DNA from: an uncultured Oscillibacter sp.
Lineage (GTDB): Bacteria; Bacillota; Clostridia; Oscillospirales; Oscillospiraceae
Direction: 5' to 3'
DNA: 8,450 nt
Assembly: GCA_910583695.1 (NCBI GenBank)
Contig: CAJTZL010000085.1
Location: forward strand, 1-8,450
A program made the translations under genes and the position numbers. Position 1 is the stretch's first letter. Each line of letters opens with the position of its first letter. The notes under the pieces were generated by a model. The model was given only the letters and a program-made list of their open reading frames with translations. It was not told the DNA's origin and did not search any database. Below, in pieces: positions 6,585-8,450 of the stretch.

Positions 6585-8102
6585 TTACTGCACAATCAGG
6601 GTTTTTCCGTCCATCTCCGGCGGGCAGGCCAAGCCCATCACGTCCAGCATGGTGGGTGCGATGTCGGCCAGTTTCCCGTCGCGCCGCAGTTCGGACCCCG
6701 CGCCGCAGAGGATGAAGGGCACGGGATTGGTGGTGTGGGCGGTCATGGGGCTGCCGTCGGGCTCCACCATCTGTTCCGCGTTTCCGTGGTCGGCGGTGAT
6801 CATGGCGATGCCTCCCATTTTCAGGGTGGCGTCCACCACTTTTCCGACGCAGGCATCCACGGTTTCCACGGCCTTCACCGCGGCGTCAAAGATACCGGTG
6901 TGGCCCACCATGTCGCAGTTGGCAAAGTTTAAAATGATCACGTCATAGGCCCCGGATTCAATGCGCTCTACGCACTTTTCGCAGACCTCCGGTGCACTCA
7001 TCTCCGGCTGGAGATCGTAAGTCGCCACCTTGGGGGAGGGGACCAGCACCCGGTCTTCGCCGGGAAAGACGGTCTCACTGCCGCCGTTGAAGAAGAAGGT
7101 GACGTGAGCGTACTTCTCCGTCTCGGCGATGCGGAGCTGGGTCATGCCCATTTTGCTGAGGTACTCGCCCAGGCCGTTGTTCACCAGCACCCGGGGAAAG
7201 GCAACCTCCACGTTGGGCATGGAGGCGTCATACTCCGTGTTGCAGACGAAGGTCAGCGGGAAGAACTGCCGGGTGAAGCCGTCAAACTCCGGGTCCACCA
7301 GAGTCCGGGTGATTTCCCGGGCCCGGTCAGGGCGGAAGTTGAAGAAAATGACGCTGTCGTTATCGGAAATGGACCCGTCGGCGTCGCAGACCACAGGCTC
7401 CACGAACTCGTCGGTGACGCCCTGTTCATAGGACTTTTTCACCGCGTCCACAGGGTCCGGATTGTTGATGGGGCTTTCGCCATAGACCATGGCGTCATAG
7501 GCCTGCTCCACGCGGTCCCAGCGTTTGTCCCGGTCCATGGCGTAATATCGGCCCATGACCGTGGCGATCTTGCCCACGCCGATTTCCTCGCATTTGGCGG
7601 CAGTCTGCGCCACAAAGCCCGCGCCGGAGGTGGGGGACACGTCCCGCCCGTCCAGGAAGGCGTGGATATAGACCCGGGTGAGTCCCTTGTCCTTGGCCAT
7701 TTTCAGCAGGGCAAAGAGGTGGGTCAGATGGGAGTGAACGCCGCCGTCGGACAAGAGTCCGAACAGGTGCAGGGCGGAGCCCTTCTCCAGGCATGCGTCC
7801 ATGGCGTGGAGGTAGGCGGGATTCTGGAAGAAGCTGCCGTCCTCAATGGCGCGGGTGATTCGGGGCAGGTCCTGGAAGACCACCCGGCCGCCGCCAATGT
7901 TGGTGTGGCCCACTTCGCTGTTGCCCATCTGTCCTTCGGGCAGGCCCACGTCCAGCCCGGAGGCGGAGAGGGTGGTGTGGGCAAACTCCTGGAAAAAACC
8001 GTCCAGCCGGGGGGTCTTGGCGGTTTGGACGGCGTTTCCCGTCTCTCCGCCGCCGGTGCCGAAGCCGTCCATGATGATCAGAGTAGTTGGTGTTTTGTTC
8101 AT
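6585..8102 (-). CDS. gpmI: 2,3-bisphosphoglycerate-independent phosphoglycerate mutase
   Basis: This enzyme interconverts 3-phosphoglycerate and 2-phosphoglycerate in glycolysis using two Mn2+ ions and a phosphoserine intermediate. The 505-residue length is typical (about 505-515). Visible elements are metal ligand Asp12 in IIMDGFG, nucleophile Ser62 in GQMGNSEVGH, His123 in SDGGVHSH, substrate arginines in DGRD (151-154) and GRYYAMDRD (184-192), metal ligands Asp397 and His401 in NCDMVGHTG, Asp438-His439 in TADHGN, and His456 in MTAHTTNP. It belongs to the alkaline phosphatase superfamily and is unrelated to the cofactor-dependent GpmA. AAAGGAG lies seven bases before the ATG (8110-8116 on the plus strand). 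It follows tpiA on the same strand, a common glycolytic pairing. A hairpin stands between them and no promoter is evident, so expression may depend on readthrough from tpiA. Confidence 0.98.
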   Translation of the reverse strand: MNKTPTTLIIMDGFGTGGGETGNAVQTAKTPRLDGFFQEFAHTTLSASGLDVGLPEGQMGNSEVGHTNIGGGRVVFQDLPRITRAIEDGSFFQNPAYLHAMDACLEKGSALHLFGLLSDGGVHSHLTHLFALLKMAKDKGLTRVYIHAFLDGRDVSPTSGAGFVAQTAAKCEEIGVGKIATVMGRYYAMDRDKRWDRVEQAYDAMVYGESPINNPDPVDAVKKSYEQGVTDEFVEPVVCDADGSISDNDSVIFFNFRPDRAREITRTLVDPEFDGFTRQFFPLTFVCNTEYDASMPNVEVAFPRVLVNNGLGEYLSKMGMTQLRIAETEKYAHVTFFFNGGSETVFPGEDRVLVPSPKVATYDLQPEMSAPEVCEKCVERIESGAYDVIILNFANCDMVGHTGIFDAAVKAVETVDACVGKVVDATLKMGGIAMITADHGNAEQMVEPDGSPMTAHTTNPVPFILCGAGSELRRDGKLADIAPTMLDVMGLACPPEMDGKTLIVQ

Positions 8103-8125
8103 AAAAAGACTCCTTTAGGAGAATC

Positions 8126-8152
8126 CAAAAGGGGGACGAAGTCCCCCTTTTG
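8126..8152. terminator. Terminator-like hairpin between tpiA and gpmI
   Basis: CAAAAGGGGGAC at 8126-8137 pairs perfectly over 12 bp with GTCCCCCTTTTG at 8141-8152 around a three-base loop. On the minus strand the G+C core is followed by TTTTGG, which fits an intrinsic terminator for tpiA lying nine bases past its stop. The A run on the other arm makes it symmetrical. It ends just ten bases before the gpmI Shine-Dalgarno (8110-8116), leaving no room for a promoter between. Confidence 0.8.
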
Positions 8153-8160
8153 AGACAAGA

Positions 8161-8450
8161 TCACTCTTGATTGGCCGCGTTGATAATCTCCACGAACTGG
8201 TCGGGCTTCAGGGCGGCACCGCCGATGAGTCCGCCGTCGATGTCGGGCTGGGCCAGCAGCTCAGCGGCGTTCTTGGCGTTCATGGACCCGCCGTACTGGA
8301 TGGTGACGCTCCGGGCCACACGGGCGCCGTACAGGGAGCGGATGGTGGCGCGGATGTTGGAGCAGACCTCACCGGCCTGCTCGGCCGTGGCGGTTTTGCC
8401 GGTGCCGATGGCCCAGATGGGCTCATAGGCGATGATGCAGCGGCGCAGCT
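8161..8450 (-). CDS. tpiA: Triose-phosphate isomerase, C-terminal part (5' end outside window)
   Basis: TpiA interconverts dihydroxyacetone phosphate and glyceraldehyde 3-phosphate in glycolysis. Reading the minus strand to the TGA at 8161-8163 gives the last 96 residues of the usual roughly 250. The segment AYEPIWAIGTGKTA contains the catalytic glutamate (AYEP) and flexible loop 6 (WAIGTGKTA) that closes over the substrate. YGGSMNAKNAAELL and DIDGGLIGGAALKP are the phosphate-binding motifs near the C-terminus. The protein ends with DQFVEIINAANQE. The start and the first half lie beyond the right edge. gpmI follows on the same strand 58 bases downstream. This ORF is confirmed by direct translation and has no visible defect. 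Confidence 0.97.
   Translation of the reverse strand, partial: LRRCIIAYEPIWAIGTGKTATAEQAGEVCSNIRATIRSLYGARVARSVTIQYGGSMNAKNAAELLAQPDIDGGLIGGAALKPDQFVEIINAANQE

Noticed and set aside
7104..8153. Plus-strand open frame of 349 codons opposite gpmI
   Set aside because: It is the antisense shadow of gpmI, whose catalytic residues are all present on the other strand.
1..8450. CRISPR array, insertion sequence, tRNA, rRNA or attachment site
   Set aside because: No regularly spaced direct repeats, transposase-like frame, cloverleaf or terminal inverted repeats were seen; the coding sequence accounts for nearly all of the window.

Overview
This window is an ordinary, G+C-rich (roughly 60% by eye) bacterial chromosome segment. 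It most likely comes from a Gram-positive member of class Clostridia, possibly an Oscillospiraceae-like gut bacterium. That placement rests on protein style, strong Shine-Dalgarno sites, a TTG-started clpP and the gene order; no rRNA or other marker is present, so it is an inference.

Plus strand, 1-6012: a protein quality-control and ribosome-assembly cluster. In order it holds the C-terminal part of trigger factor (tig, cut by the left edge), clpP, clpX, lon and the ribosome-assembly GTPase engB (ysxC/yihA). The tig-clpP-clpX-lon order is a classic conserved neighbourhood. Trigger factor receives nascent chains, ClpXP and Lon degrade damaged or regulated proteins, and EngB helps mature the 50S subunit. 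The tig-clpP gap (733-887) carries a candidate sigma-A promoter overlapped by a large inverted repeat, plus a second G+C-rich hairpin. The clpX-lon gap (2832-2962) carries two strong tandem hairpins without U tracts. lon and engB are almost certainly translationally coupled. A strong terminator at 5982-6012 closes the cluster.

Minus strand, 8450-6075: the glycolytic pair tpiA (C-terminal part, cut by the right edge) then gpmI, and further downstream a small acidic ORF of 131 residues. A hairpin terminator separates tpiA from gpmI, and another separates gpmI from the small ORF. The small ORF converges on engB, has visibly lower G+C than its neighbours, and resembles the Imm22 family of polymorphic-toxin immunity proteins. 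No cognate toxin lies in the window. It is the only clearly accessory gene here.

Nothing resembles a complete undescribed system. The points most worth a second look are the orphan Imm22-like gene, the internally duplicated basic tail on trigger factor, the inverted repeat over the putative clpP promoter, and the paired hairpins before lon.
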